Of a stretch of 64,000 nt of DNA, positions 18,192 to 26,056 are shown one piece after another. The position numbers were made by a program, and so were the translations under genes. The notes beneath the pieces were generated by a model. That model worked only from the letters and a program-made list of their open reading frames with translations. It made no database searches and was not told where the DNA came from. The DNA lies in contig NZ_JAHDTI010000001.1 in assembly GCF_018531495.1 (NCBI RefSeq), forward strand, positions 310,001 through 374,000, in the 5' to 3' direction. How positions within the stretch are numbered: position 1 is the stretch's first letter; each line of letters starts with the position of its first letter. The stretch comes from Nonomuraea sediminis. Lineage in GTDB: Bacteria > Actinomycetota > Actinomycetes > Streptosporangiales > Streptosporangiaceae.

Positions 18192-19559
18192 ATGAAGATA
18201 GACGGATTCCGGGGCCAGCTGATCACCGCTGACCACGCCGAATACGACACCGCCCGAACCGTGTGGAACGGCGCCGTCGACCGGCGTCCCCGGCTGATCG
18301 CCCGGTGCGGCGGGACGGCCGACGTGGCCGCGGCCGTGCGCTTCGCCCGCTGCCACGACCTGGAGATCGCCGTACGGGGCGGGGGCCACAACGTGGCCGG
18401 CACCGCCGTGTGCGATGACGGGATCGTCATCGACCTCTCGGCGATGCGGGCTGTGTGGGCCGACCCCGCCGGACGGACGGCCCGGGTGCAAGGTGGTGCT
18501 CTGTGGGGCGACGTCGACCACGAGACGCAGGCCCACGGTCTGGCCACCACCGGCGGCATCGTGGGCCACACCGGGGTCGCCGGGCTCACCCTCGGCGGCG
18601 GCATCGGCTTCCTCATGCGCAAACACGGGCTCACCATCGACAACCTGCTCGCCGCCGAGGTGGTCACCGCCGAGGGCGAAATCCTCCGGGCGTCCGCCGA
18701 CGAACACCCTGACCTGTTCTGGGCGCTGCGCGGCGGCGGCGGCAACTTCGGAGTCGTCGCCTCGTTCCGGTTCGCACTGCACCCCGTCGGCCCGACCGTG
18801 ATGGCCGGACCCCTCTTCTGGGCGGCCGGCGACACCGTAGACGTGCTGCGCTTCTACCGGGATTTCATCTCCGAAGCGCCCGACGAGCTCGGCACCGTCA
18901 TCAGGCTCGGCACCGTCCCTCCGCTGCCGGTCATCCCCGAGGACCTGCACTGGCGACCGGCCATCGCCGTGGCCTGCTGTTACGCGGGTGCCGTCGAGGA
19001 CGGCGAGCGCGCGGTGCGGGCCCTGCGCCGGTTCGGATCTCCGCTCGTGGACCTGCTCGCACCCATGCCGTACGCCGTCTTCCAGGGCGGCTTCGACGAC
19101 ACGGTCCTGCACGGATGGCACTACTACTGGAAGGCCACCGACCTCACCGGCCTCTCCGACGACGCCATCGCCGTCATCGCCGATCACGCCTACGCCGCCA
19201 CCTCGGCCCGGTCGTACTCGGCGATGTTCCACCTGGGTGGCGCCGTCGCCCGGATCCCACGCGATGCCACCGCCTACGCCGCTCGCGACGTGGCCCACAA
19301 CATCATCATCGATGCCGTGTGGCTCCCTGACGAGTCCGGCGATCACGCGGCGACCGAGAGCGCATGGGCCCGAGGATTCCTGAAGGCCCTTCAACCGCAC
19401 CGCGCCGGCAGCGTCTACGTGAACCTCCTCGATTCCGACGACACCGCCCGCGTCCGGGAGGCCTACGGCGACCACACCTACCAGCGACTCGCCGAGATCA
19501 AGGCGAAATACGACCCCGACAACACCTTCCACCACAACAAGAACATCCGCCCCAGCTGA
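18192..19559 (+). CDS. FAD-dependent oxidase, berberine-bridge-enzyme type
   Basis: A 455-residue flavoprotein. The FAD-binding PCMH domain (about 30-210) carries RGGGHNVAG; His66 is the expected 8-alpha-histidyl FAD attachment site. The segment where bicovalent members have Cys reads GHTGVAGL with Thr, so only single covalent attachment is expected. The BBE domain lies at the C-terminus (YVNLLDSDD ... YGDHTYQRLAEIKAKYDPDNTFHHNKNI). These enzymes oxidise alcohols, sugars or secondary metabolites with O2. There is no signal peptide, so it is cytoplasmic. ATG 18192 follows AAGGAGG. It is probably controlled by the divergent HxlR protein, and the inducer may relate to its substrate. Confidence 0.88.
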   Translation: MKIDGFRGQLITADHAEYDTARTVWNGAVDRRPRLIARCGGTADVAAAVRFARCHDLEIAVRGGGHNVAGTAVCDDGIVIDLSAMRAVWADPAGRTARVQGGALWGDVDHETQAHGLATTGGIVGHTGVAGLTLGGGIGFLMRKHGLTIDNLLAAEVVTAEGEILRASADEHPDLFWALRGGGGNFGVVASFRFALHPVGPTVMAGPLFWAAGDTVDVLRFYRDFISEAPDELGTVIRLGTVPPLPVIPEDLHWRPAIAVACCYAGAVEDGERAVRALRRFGSPLVDLLAPMPYAVFQGGFDDTVLHGWHYYWKATDLTGLSDDAIAVIADHAYAATSARSYSAMFHLGGAVARIPRDATAYAARDVAHNIIIDAVWLPDESGDHAATESAWARGFLKALQPHRAGSVYVNLLDSDDTARVREAYGDHTYQRLAEIKAKYDPDNTFHHNKNIRPS

Positions 19560-19560
19560 G

Positions 19561-19592
19561 CTGGGCTCGGCAGGGGGTGCTACCGAGCCCAG
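19561..19592. terminator. Bidirectional hairpin between flavin oxidase and zwf
   Basis: A 10-bp perfect stem CTGGGCTCGG / CCGAGCCCAG with a 12-nt loop lies between two convergent stops. There is no T-tract, but the position fits a shared terminator. Confidence 0.7.
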
Positions 19593-19603
19593 AGGCAGGC
19601 GGG

Positions 19604-20974
19604 CTAGTCGAAAGTGGTGGAGATTTCGTGCCAGCCGCCGGGGGCGATCTTTTCGGCTGCGGTGGGGCCCCAGGTGCCGCGGGTGTAGGGCAGGGGGCGG
19701 TCCGGGAGGTCGAGGATGGGGGCGACGATGCGCCAGGATTCCTCGACGAGGTCGTAGCGGACGAATCTGCGGGGATCCCCGCTGACCGCGTCGGTGAGGA
19801 TGCGCTGGTAGGCCGCCTCCATCGGCCCGAGGATCTTGGTGAAGTCGACGCTGACCGGCACCGGGCGGGCACGGTCCTTGCCCGGTTCCTTGGCCAGCAG
19901 GTCGAAGGTCACCCCGGCGTCAGGCTGGAGCCGGAAGCGGATCAGGTTGTGCGCCGGCACCGCCTTCTCGTGACCCTTGAAGTACGTGACCGGCGGCTTG
20001 TGCAGCTCGGCGACGATCTCCAGGTCCGTGGTCGGCAGGTTCTTGCCCGAGCGGATGCAGAAGGGCACCCCCGCCCACCGCCAGTTGTCGACGTAGGCCC
20101 GCAGCGCCACGTAGGTCTCCGTGGTCGAGCCGGGTTTGACGCCCTCGGTGTCCAGGTAGCCCTCGTACTGCCCGCGCACGACGTCACCGGGCTCGATCTG
20201 CTTGACGGCCCGCAGCACCCGCCACTTCTCGTCGATCTGGGCGCGGGCCTCCATGGAGGGCGGCGCGTCCATCGCCAGGTAGGCCAGGATCTGCAGCAGG
20301 TGGTTCTGCACCACGTCCCGCACGGTGCCGTTGGCGTCGTAGAAGGCGCCCCTGTCGGCGACGTCGAAGTCCTCGGCCATGGTGATCTGGACGCTGCGCA
20401 CGAAGTGCCGGTTCCAGATGGGTTCGATCATCGTGTTGGAGAAGCGGAAGACCAGCAGGTCCTCCACGGGCTCCTTGCCGAGGAAGTGGTCGACGCGCCG
20501 CAGGTGCTCCTCGTCGAAGTACCGCAGCAGCGAGGCGTTGAGCTCCCTGGCCGAGGCCAGATCGTGGCCGAAGGGCTTCTCGACCACGAGCCTGGCGTCC
20601 TGGTTGAGCCCGACCGACGCCAGCCCCGAGGCGACGACGGCGAACAGGGACGGCGGGACCGCCAGGTAGTGCACGAGCGGTCCGTGTCCCGAAGCCTCGT
20701 CGCGCAGCCGCTCGAAGGTGCCGGGGTCCTGGTAGTCGCCCGCCACGAGCCGCAGGTTGGCGGCCAGCTTGTCGAAGGCCTCGTCGTGCACGTCCCCGCA
20801 CGCCGTGCGGACCTTTTCGATGAGGCCGGGCAGGTCGAGGTCGGTCTTGGCGACGCCGATGATCGGCAGGTCGAGCACCCCGTCGGCGGTCAGCCGGTAG
20901 AGCGCAGGCAGCACCAGCTTGTGGGCCAGGTCGCCCGTGATCCCGAACAGGACCAGCGCCCCCGCGTGTCCCAT
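19604..20974 (-). CDS. zwf: Glucose-6-phosphate 1-dehydrogenase
   Basis: A 456-residue enzyme that oxidises glucose 6-phosphate to 6-phosphogluconolactone with NAD(P)+, the entry of the oxidative pentose phosphate pathway. FGITGDLAHK at residues 10-19 is the dinucleotide-binding loop, EKPFG lies near 132, and RVDHFLGKE (160-168) carries the catalytic His and the substrate-binding Lys. It starts 2 nt after the stop of pgi, so the two form an operon that lets carbon be steered between glycolysis and the pentose pathway. No opcA or 6-phosphogluconate dehydrogenase gene is adjacent. It is shorter than some actinobacterial Zwf proteins but contains all core motifs. Confidence 0.92.
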   Translation of the reverse strand: MGHAGALVLFGITGDLAHKLVLPALYRLTADGVLDLPIIGVAKTDLDLPGLIEKVRTACGDVHDEAFDKLAANLRLVAGDYQDPGTFERLRDEASGHGPLVHYLAVPPSLFAVVASGLASVGLNQDARLVVEKPFGHDLASARELNASLLRYFDEEHLRRVDHFLGKEPVEDLLVFRFSNTMIEPIWNRHFVRSVQITMAEDFDVADRGAFYDANGTVRDVVQNHLLQILAYLAMDAPPSMEARAQIDEKWRVLRAVKQIEPGDVVRGQYEGYLDTEGVKPGSTTETYVALRAYVDNWRWAGVPFCIRSGKNLPTTDLEIVAELHKPPVTYFKGHEKAVPAHNLIRFRLQPDAGVTFDLLAKEPGKDRARPVPVSVDFTKILGPMEAAYQRILTDAVSGDPRRFVRYDLVEESWRIVAPILDLPDRPLPYTRGTWGPTAAEKIAPGGWHEISTTFD

Positions 20975-20976
20975 GA

Positions 20977-22608
20977 TCAGACCCGCCTTCCCCGCAGTTC
21001 ACGATATTTCCGGACCAGCTGCTCGGTGGACGCGTCAGGGAAGGACGTGGGCGGCGCCTCGGAGGTCAGCGCGGGAGCCAGGTCCAGCGCCATCTTCTTG
21101 CCCAGCTCGACCCCCCACTGGTCGAAGGAGTCGATCCCCCAGATCGTCCCCTCCACGAACACCGCGTGCTCGTAGAGCGCGACGAGCTCTCCCAGCGTAC
21201 GGGGCGTCAGCTTGGGCGCCAAGATCGTCGAGGTGGGCCGGTTGCCCGGCATGACCTTGTGCGGCACGACCGCGGCCGCGGTGCCCTCGGCCTCGATCTC
21301 GGCGGCGGTCTTGCCGAAGGCCAGCGCGGAGGTCTGCGCGAACAGGTTCGCCGTCAGCAGGTCCTGCATGCCCTCGCGGTCCTCGAAGGGCTCGGCAAAC
21401 CCGATGAAGTCGGCGGGCACGAGCCGCGTGCCCTGGTGCAGCAGCTGGTAGAAGGCGTGCTGGCCATTGGTGCCCGGCTCGCCCCAGAAGATCTCGCCGG
21501 TGTCGGTGGTCACGGGCCGGCCGTCGGCCCGCACGGACTTGCCGTTGGACTCCATCGTCAGCTGCTGCAGGTAGGCGGGGAAGCGGTGCAGCCGCTGGCT
21601 GTAGGGCAGCACGGCCCTGGTCTGCGCCCCGAAGAAGTCGTTGTACCAGATGCCGAGCATGCCCATCAGCACCGGCAGGTTCGAGGCGAAGGGCGTGGTG
21701 CGGAAGTGCTCGTCGATCGCGTGGAAGCCGTCGAGCATCTCGCGGAACCGCTCGGGCCCGATCGCGATCATCAGGGAGAGCCCGATGGCGCCGTCGTAGG
21801 AGTAGCGGCCGCCCACCCAGTCCCAGAAGCCGAACATGTTGGCGGTGTCGATGCCGAACTCGGCCACTTTCTCGGCATTGGTCGACACGGCCACGAAGTG
21901 CTTGGAGACCGCCTGCTCGCCCAGCGCGGCCACCAGCCACTCGCGCGCCACCCGGGCGTTGGTGAGCGTCTCCAGCGTGGTGAAGGTCTTGGAGCTGACC
22001 ACGACGAGCGTCGTGGCCGGGTTGAGATCGGCCAGGTTGCCGATGATGTCGGCCGGGTCGATGTTGGAGACGAAGCGCGCCTCGATCCCCGCGTCGGCGT
22101 AGTCGCGCAGCGCCTCGTAGGCCATCGCGGGCCCCAGGTCGGAGCCGCCGATGCCGATGTTGACCACGGTCCTGATCGGGTGCCCCGTCGCGCCGCGCCA
22201 CTCCGTCGCGCGCACCCGCGTCGCGAAGTCGCTCATCTTGTCCAGTACGGCATGCACGTCCGCGACCACGTCCTGCCCGTCGACCACGAGCTTGGCGTCG
22301 GCGGGCATGCGCAGCGCGACGTGGAGCACCGCCCGGTTCTCGCTGACGTTGATGTGCTCGCCGGTGAACATCGCCTCGATGCGATCGCGCAGCCCTGCCC
22401 GCTCGGCCAGCCGTACCAGCAGGTCGAGCGTCTCGGCGGTGGCCCGGTGCTTGGAGTAGTCGAGGTAGAGGTCGCCGCCGGTGGCGGCCATCCGGGTCGC
22501 CCGGTCCGGGTCCTCGGCGAACAGCTCCCGCAGCGTTCTCCCCGCCAGCTCTTCGTGGTGCTTGGCCAGAGCCGCCCATTCCTGGCTCTGGGTGATGTCG
22601 CCGCTCAC
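20977..22608 (-). CDS. pgi: Glucose-6-phosphate isomerase
   Basis: A 543-residue cytoplasmic enzyme that interconverts glucose 6-phosphate and fructose 6-phosphate. Signatures include [31 protein letters not shown] and the C-terminal [15 protein letters not shown], with catalytic Glu in MESNGK and His in [18 protein letters not shown] 22608 was chosen because GGAGGAAAC precedes it directly; the longer frame lacks any ribosome site and begins with atypical sequence. It is followed by zwf after 2 nt. It is divergent from the small ORF/vWA/ARPP-1 group. Confidence 0.95.
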   Translation of the reverse strand: MSGDITQSQEWAALAKHHEELAGRTLRELFAEDPDRATRMAATGGDLYLDYSKHRATAETLDLLVRLAERAGLRDRIEAMFTGEHINVSENRAVLHVALRMPADAKLVVDGQDVVADVHAVLDKMSDFATRVRATEWRGATGHPIRTVVNIGIGGSDLGPAMAYEALRDYADAGIEARFVSNIDPADIIGNLADLNPATTLVVVSSKTFTTLETLTNARVAREWLVAALGEQAVSKHFVAVSTNAEKVAEFGIDTANMFGFWDWVGGRYSYDGAIGLSLMIAIGPERFREMLDGFHAIDEHFRTTPFASNLPVLMGMLGIWYNDFFGAQTRAVLPYSQRLHRFPAYLQQLTMESNGKSVRADGRPVTTDTGEIFWGEPGTNGQHAFYQLLHQGTRLVPADFIGFAEPFEDREGMQDLLTANLFAQTSALAFGKTAAEIEAEGTAAAVVPHKVMPGNRPTSTILAPKLTPRTLGELVALYEHAVFVEGTIWGIDSFDQWGVELGKKMALDLAPALTSEAPPTSFPDASTEQLVRKYRELRGRRV

Positions 22609-22781
22609 GTTTCCTCCTCGGGCCGTCAAACCGATCACAATCATCCCGTAACCGAGTACCCGTTCACGTTGTTTCCGTGCGCGGCGCAGCAGACTCTTTG
22701 CGCACTCCAGGGTCCCCCTCAACTACTCATATCAGGACATAAATGGATAGTCGGGCGTAAATCACCTATATGGAGGTCGCG
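22609..22781. promoter_or_regulatory. Divergent promoter region, pgi / small ORF-vWA-ARPP-1 group
   Basis: This gap of 173 bp is noticeably A+T-rich over 22720-22775 compared with its surroundings. TATAT just upstream of GGAGG (22772-22776) is a possible -10-like element for the rightward genes. No clear operator palindrome is seen. Confidence 0.35.
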
Positions 22782-22895
22782 ATGTGGCGCTCGATCCATG
22801 TCGACGGCCTCGGCTACCAGGAGACGGCCGGCGGGACGTGCGAGACTCGCGGCGAGCTCGGCTGGGCGTTCGGGCCCTGCCTGCAGCCCCAATAA
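22782..22895 (+). CDS. Candidate 37-residue peptide upstream of the vWA gene
   Basis: A short frame ATG 22782 to TAA 22893-22895 encoding 37 residues. It begins MWRSIHVDGLGYQETAGG and includes two cysteines (TCET and GPCLQ). A strong GGAGG lies 5 nt before the ATG; a second in-frame ATG at 22770 would give 41 residues. It is the first frame of the rightward transcript and ends 51 bp before the vWA gene, which has its own GGAGG. The good ribosome site and position argue for a real gene, but I recognise no family. It may be a small partner or leader peptide of the following two proteins. Confidence 0.5.
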   Translation: MWRSIHVDGLGYQETAGGTCETRGELGWAFGPCLQPQ

Positions 22896-22946
22896 TTCGA
22901 TGTCCTCGCGATCTGGTGATCCCTACCATGATTGCGGAGGACAATC

Positions 22947-23648
22947 ATGGACACCCCCACCATCCTCGCCCATTTACCGCTGGACAGGCACGACGAGCGG
23001 CCCGCGGCGGTGACCGCGACGAATCGCGGCGACATCGCGGCGACGCTGGTGCACCGGCTGCGCGGCGGGCCCGCGGCCGAGCTGGACCCAGCGCTGGCGG
23101 GCTACGTGCGCGCGGCGACCGCCGGGCTGCCGCGGCTGGCCGCCCGGGTGGCGCTGGTCCTCGACTGCTCGGCCTCGATGCGCGGGTACGGCGAGCGGGA
23201 GTGGGCCGTGCTCTCCCAGGCGGTCGCGCTGCGCCTGGTGCTGGCCGAGGTCTGCGAGCGGCTGGACGTGATCGAGGTGGGCGGCCGCGAGGACGCGCCC
23301 GTCGGCGCGACGGACCTGGCCCTCGGCCTGCTCGACGCGGCCGAGCTCGAGCCCGGCCTGGTGGTGATCGTGACCGACGGCTACGAGAACACCTGGCCGG
23401 GAGACCTGGCCAGGGTCGCGGCGTCGCTGGCCGGCCCGCCGGTGCTGCTGTGCCACGCGGCCTACTCCCACAGCGACGACCTGGCGCTGCGCGACCCCGC
23501 ACCGGGGCTGCCCAGCCGCGCCTTCTGGCACGAGCAGGACTTCGAGCACCTGCTGCCGTGGCTGTTCGCGCACTCCCCGGCGGGCAAGGCCTGGATCCGC
23601 GATCTGGTCCTGAGCGCCCCCGACGTCCAGGAAGGAGGACGGACATGA
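22947..23648 (+). CDS. vWA-domain protein with intact MIDAS
   Basis: A 233-residue cytoplasmic protein. The von Willebrand A fold is shown by the MIDAS metal site: Asp73-x-Ser75-x-Ser77 in LVLDCSASMRG, Thr122 (GATDLALG), and Asp144 in VTDGYENTW. The N-terminal 60 residues and C-terminal tail are not recognisable. vWA proteins of this size usually mediate Mg2+-dependent protein-protein contacts in multi-protein systems. ATG 22947 follows GGAGG. Its TGA overlaps the start of the ARPP-1-like gene (ATGA), which points to a stoichiometric complex of the two products. Confidence 0.8.
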   Translation: MDTPTILAHLPLDRHDERPAAVTATNRGDIAATLVHRLRGGPAAELDPALAGYVRAATAGLPRLAARVALVLDCSASMRGYGEREWAVLSQAVALRLVLAEVCERLDVIEVGGREDAPVGATDLALGLLDAAELEPGLVVIVTDGYENTWPGDLARVAASLAGPPVLLCHAAYSHSDDLALRDPAPGLPSRAFWHEQDFEHLLPWLFAHSPAGKAWIRDLVLSAPDVQEGGRT

Positions 23649-24592
23649 CCCAGCTCGACCGCATCACCCAGCTGGACCTGGCCGGGCACCGGCTCGGCGA
23701 GCCGCAGCGGGCGGGCGCGCTCACCATGGTGCCCGTCACCGGGCCGGAGCGGGCGGGCATCGCGGCGCCCCGCTCCGGGCTGAAGCTGAGCCGCGTGCGC
23801 GGCTACGGCGACGTGGAGCTGCACAACGCCGGCGACGGCGTGGCGATCGTGCCGCTGCACCTGGGCTACATCCAGGACGCCGCGCAGAACCACGCGCTGT
23901 GCCGCTCCGCGCTCATGCCCGCGGGGCAGCGGCGGCGCTTCCGCGACGCCTGCTGCGTGCAGGCCTCCCAGGGCGGCTACCTGCAGGGCCGCGACCAGTG
24001 GTTCTTCGTGCTGCCGCTGGAGCTGAGGGCCCGCGCTCTCGAGCTGCGCGGCCAGGAAGGCTACAGCAAGCTGTGGGAGGACATCACGCGGCTCAACCAC
24101 CGCTGCGGCCTGCCTGCGCGGGGCCACCTGGAGCAGATCCTGTCGCGCAAGCGGCCGACGCTGACGCAGTTCCGCGGGCGCCTGGAGCCGGTTCCCGGCC
24201 AGGTGGGCGCGCTGTTCTTCGTCGGCGACCGCTTCGCCGGGCTGGAGCTGGCGCCCGACCGCCGCTACTTCGCCGAGATGTGGATGGCCCTGGTCTGCTT
24301 CGCGTACGGCGTGGCCGCCTGGCAGGCCGAGCCCGCCAGGCAGGAGGCGGAGCCGTACCCGGTGTCGAGCCCGGCCGAGGTCCGGCGGGCGCTCGAGCGC
24401 GACAGGGACGAGCGCAGGGCCGAGGTCGGGCGCTGGCTGGCGGCGGTGCCCGAGGGCGGGCTCGAGGTCCAGGAGGAGGAGCGCTACCTGGACCTGCGGC
24501 TGTCCACGGTCACCGGTGACCACCTGGCGGGTCAGGTGGTCACCGAGCGCGGGCGGCCGATATATGCCTCGCTTTTCGCCAGGCGGTGGTGA
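23645..24592 (+). CDS. ARPP-1-like domain protein
   Basis: A 315-residue protein with no signal peptide or membrane helix. The pattern GALTMVPVTGPER near the start, LHNAGDGVAIVPLHLGYIQDAAQNHALCRSALMPAG, and a following Cys-rich/aromatic stretch (DACCVQASQGGYLQGRDQW) resembles the ARPP-1 domain, which was defined by association with ADP-ribosylglycohydrolase and rhodanese-phosphatase proteins. This is recognition by pattern, not alignment. The biochemical role of the domain is not established. The gene overlaps the vWA gene by 4 bp and follows GGAGGACGGAC. It converges on the decarboxylase gene. Confidence 0.65.
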   Translation: MTQLDRITQLDLAGHRLGEPQRAGALTMVPVTGPERAGIAAPRSGLKLSRVRGYGDVELHNAGDGVAIVPLHLGYIQDAAQNHALCRSALMPAGQRRRFRDACCVQASQGGYLQGRDQWFFVLPLELRARALELRGQEGYSKLWEDITRLNHRCGLPARGHLEQILSRKRPTLTQFRGRLEPVPGQVGALFFVGDRFAGLELAPDRRYFAEMWMALVCFAYGVAAWQAEPARQEAEPYPVSSPAEVRRALERDRDERRAEVGRWLAAVPEGGLEVQEEERYLDLRLSTVTGDHLAGQVVTERGRPIYASLFARRW

Positions 24593-24640
24593 TCTAATAA
24601 GGCTTGCGGGAACTGCGCTGGGCGCGGTGGGCAAAAACCC

Positions 24641-26056
24641 TCATTCCATGTAAGGGATGTCGTCGCTATGGACGACACTGGTGCCCCCCGACGCGCCGGC
24701 CGCCTGTCCCGCACGGATCCTGTCCCAGGCCGCGCGCACGTGCCTGAGCTCGGTGTAGGTGCCGCCGATGGCCATGCGCAGCCACACCCGGTCGCCGATC
24801 TTGGTGTGGGTGAGGTAGAGGGCGCCGCTCGCGTTGAGCCGTTCCATCAGCTCCAGCGGGTCGCCCTGCCTGGGGCGGAAGCAGACCAGGCCGAACGGGT
24901 GCGCCTCGCGGACCTCGAAGGCCGGGTCCTGCGCCACCCAGGCGGCGAACCGCTGCGCCAGGTCGACGTGGTTGCGGATGTGGGCCTGCAGGCCCTGCCT
25001 GCCGTACCAGCGGATGACGGTCCAGAGCTTGAGCGCGCGGAAGCGGCGGCCGAGCGGCACCTGCCAGTCGCGGTAGTCGATCACGGCGCCCGAGCCGCTG
25101 GCCCTGTTGCGCAGGTATTCGGGCTGGATCGACAGGGCCTCGATCATCGGGGCGGGGTCGGCCAGCCAGAGCACGTCGCAGTCGAAGTTGGTCAGCAGCC
25201 ACTTGTGCGGATTGGTGCAGTAGGAGTCGGCGTACTCGGCCACGCCGTCGTTGATCCAGGCGAACTCGGAGCAGACGGCGGCCACGCCCGCGTAGGCGGC
25301 GTCGACATGCAGCCAGGCGCCGTGCCGGCGGCACAGCCGCCCGATGGCCGCGACCGGGTCGACGGCGGTGGTGGAGGTGGTGCCGACCGTGGCGCACACC
25401 ATCGCGGGCGTCAGCCCCTCCGCCAGATCCTCGGCCATCAGGCGCTGCAGGTCGGCGGGGTCCATGGCCAGCGTGGCCGGGTCCACGGCCACCGTGCGGA
25501 CCGCGCCGGCGTCGAGTCCGGCGATCCTGACCGCCTTGACCAGCGAGGAGTGGGTCTCGGACGTCAGGTAAACGCGGGCCCTGTCGCGGCCCGACCTCTG
25601 CAGCGCGGCCAGCAGAGCGATCAGGCTGGCGCTCGAGGCGGAGTCCTGGATGACGCCGTGGAAGCCGCCGGGCAGGCCGAGCAGCCGGGCCAGCCAGCCG
25701 ACGACCACGGTCTCGAGTTCGGTGCAGGCGGGGCTGGTCGCCCAGAGCATGCCCTGCACGCCGAGGCCGCCTGACAGCAGGTCGCCGAGGATGGCGGGGC
25801 CGCTGGCGTTGGAGGGGAAGTAGGCGAAGAAGCCGGGGTGCTGCCAGTGGGTGATGCCCGGCAGGATGATCCGGTCGAGGTCGGCCAGCACGTCGGCGAA
25901 CGGCTCGCCCCGCTCGGGCGGGGTCTCGGGCAGGGCCCGGGTGACGTCGCCCGGGCTCACCTGCGACAGGACCGGATATTTCTCGATGTTGGCGAGGTAG
26001 TCCGCGATCCAGTCGACGGCCTGCTTGCCGTACTCGCGGAACTCTTCCGGGGTCAA
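24641..26056 (-). CDS. PLP-dependent aromatic L-amino acid decarboxylase-like enzyme
   Basis: A 471-residue group II decarboxylase: HWQHPGFFAYFPSNAS near 70-85, the PLP-stacking His in ETHSSL (His169), Asp252 of HVDAAYAG, and the Schiff-base Lys285 in NPHKWLL. Size and motifs fit aromatic amino acid decarboxylases (Phe, Tyr, Trp or Dopa to the arylethylamine). The start appears to be TTG 26056, which overlaps the TGA of the amine oxidase gene (TTGA) with GGGAG upstream; no ATG or GTG gives the standard N-terminus. Coupling to a copper amine oxidase suggests a two-step route from amino acid to aldehyde via the amine. Confidence 0.9.
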   Translation of the reverse strand: MTPEEFREYGKQAVDWIADYLANIEKYPVLSQVSPGDVTRALPETPPERGEPFADVLADLDRIILPGITHWQHPGFFAYFPSNASGPAILGDLLSGGLGVQGMLWATSPACTELETVVVGWLARLLGLPGGFHGVIQDSASSASLIALLAALQRSGRDRARVYLTSETHSSLVKAVRIAGLDAGAVRTVAVDPATLAMDPADLQRLMAEDLAEGLTPAMVCATVGTTSTTAVDPVAAIGRLCRRHGAWLHVDAAYAGVAAVCSEFAWINDGVAEYADSYCTNPHKWLLTNFDCDVLWLADPAPMIEALSIQPEYLRNRASGSGAVIDYRDWQVPLGRRFRALKLWTVIRWYGRQGLQAHIRNHVDLAQRFAAWVAQDPAFEVREAHPFGLVCFRPRQGDPLELMERLNASGALYLTHTKIGDRVWLRMAIGGTYTELRHVRAAWDRIRAGQAAGASGGTSVVHSDDIPYME

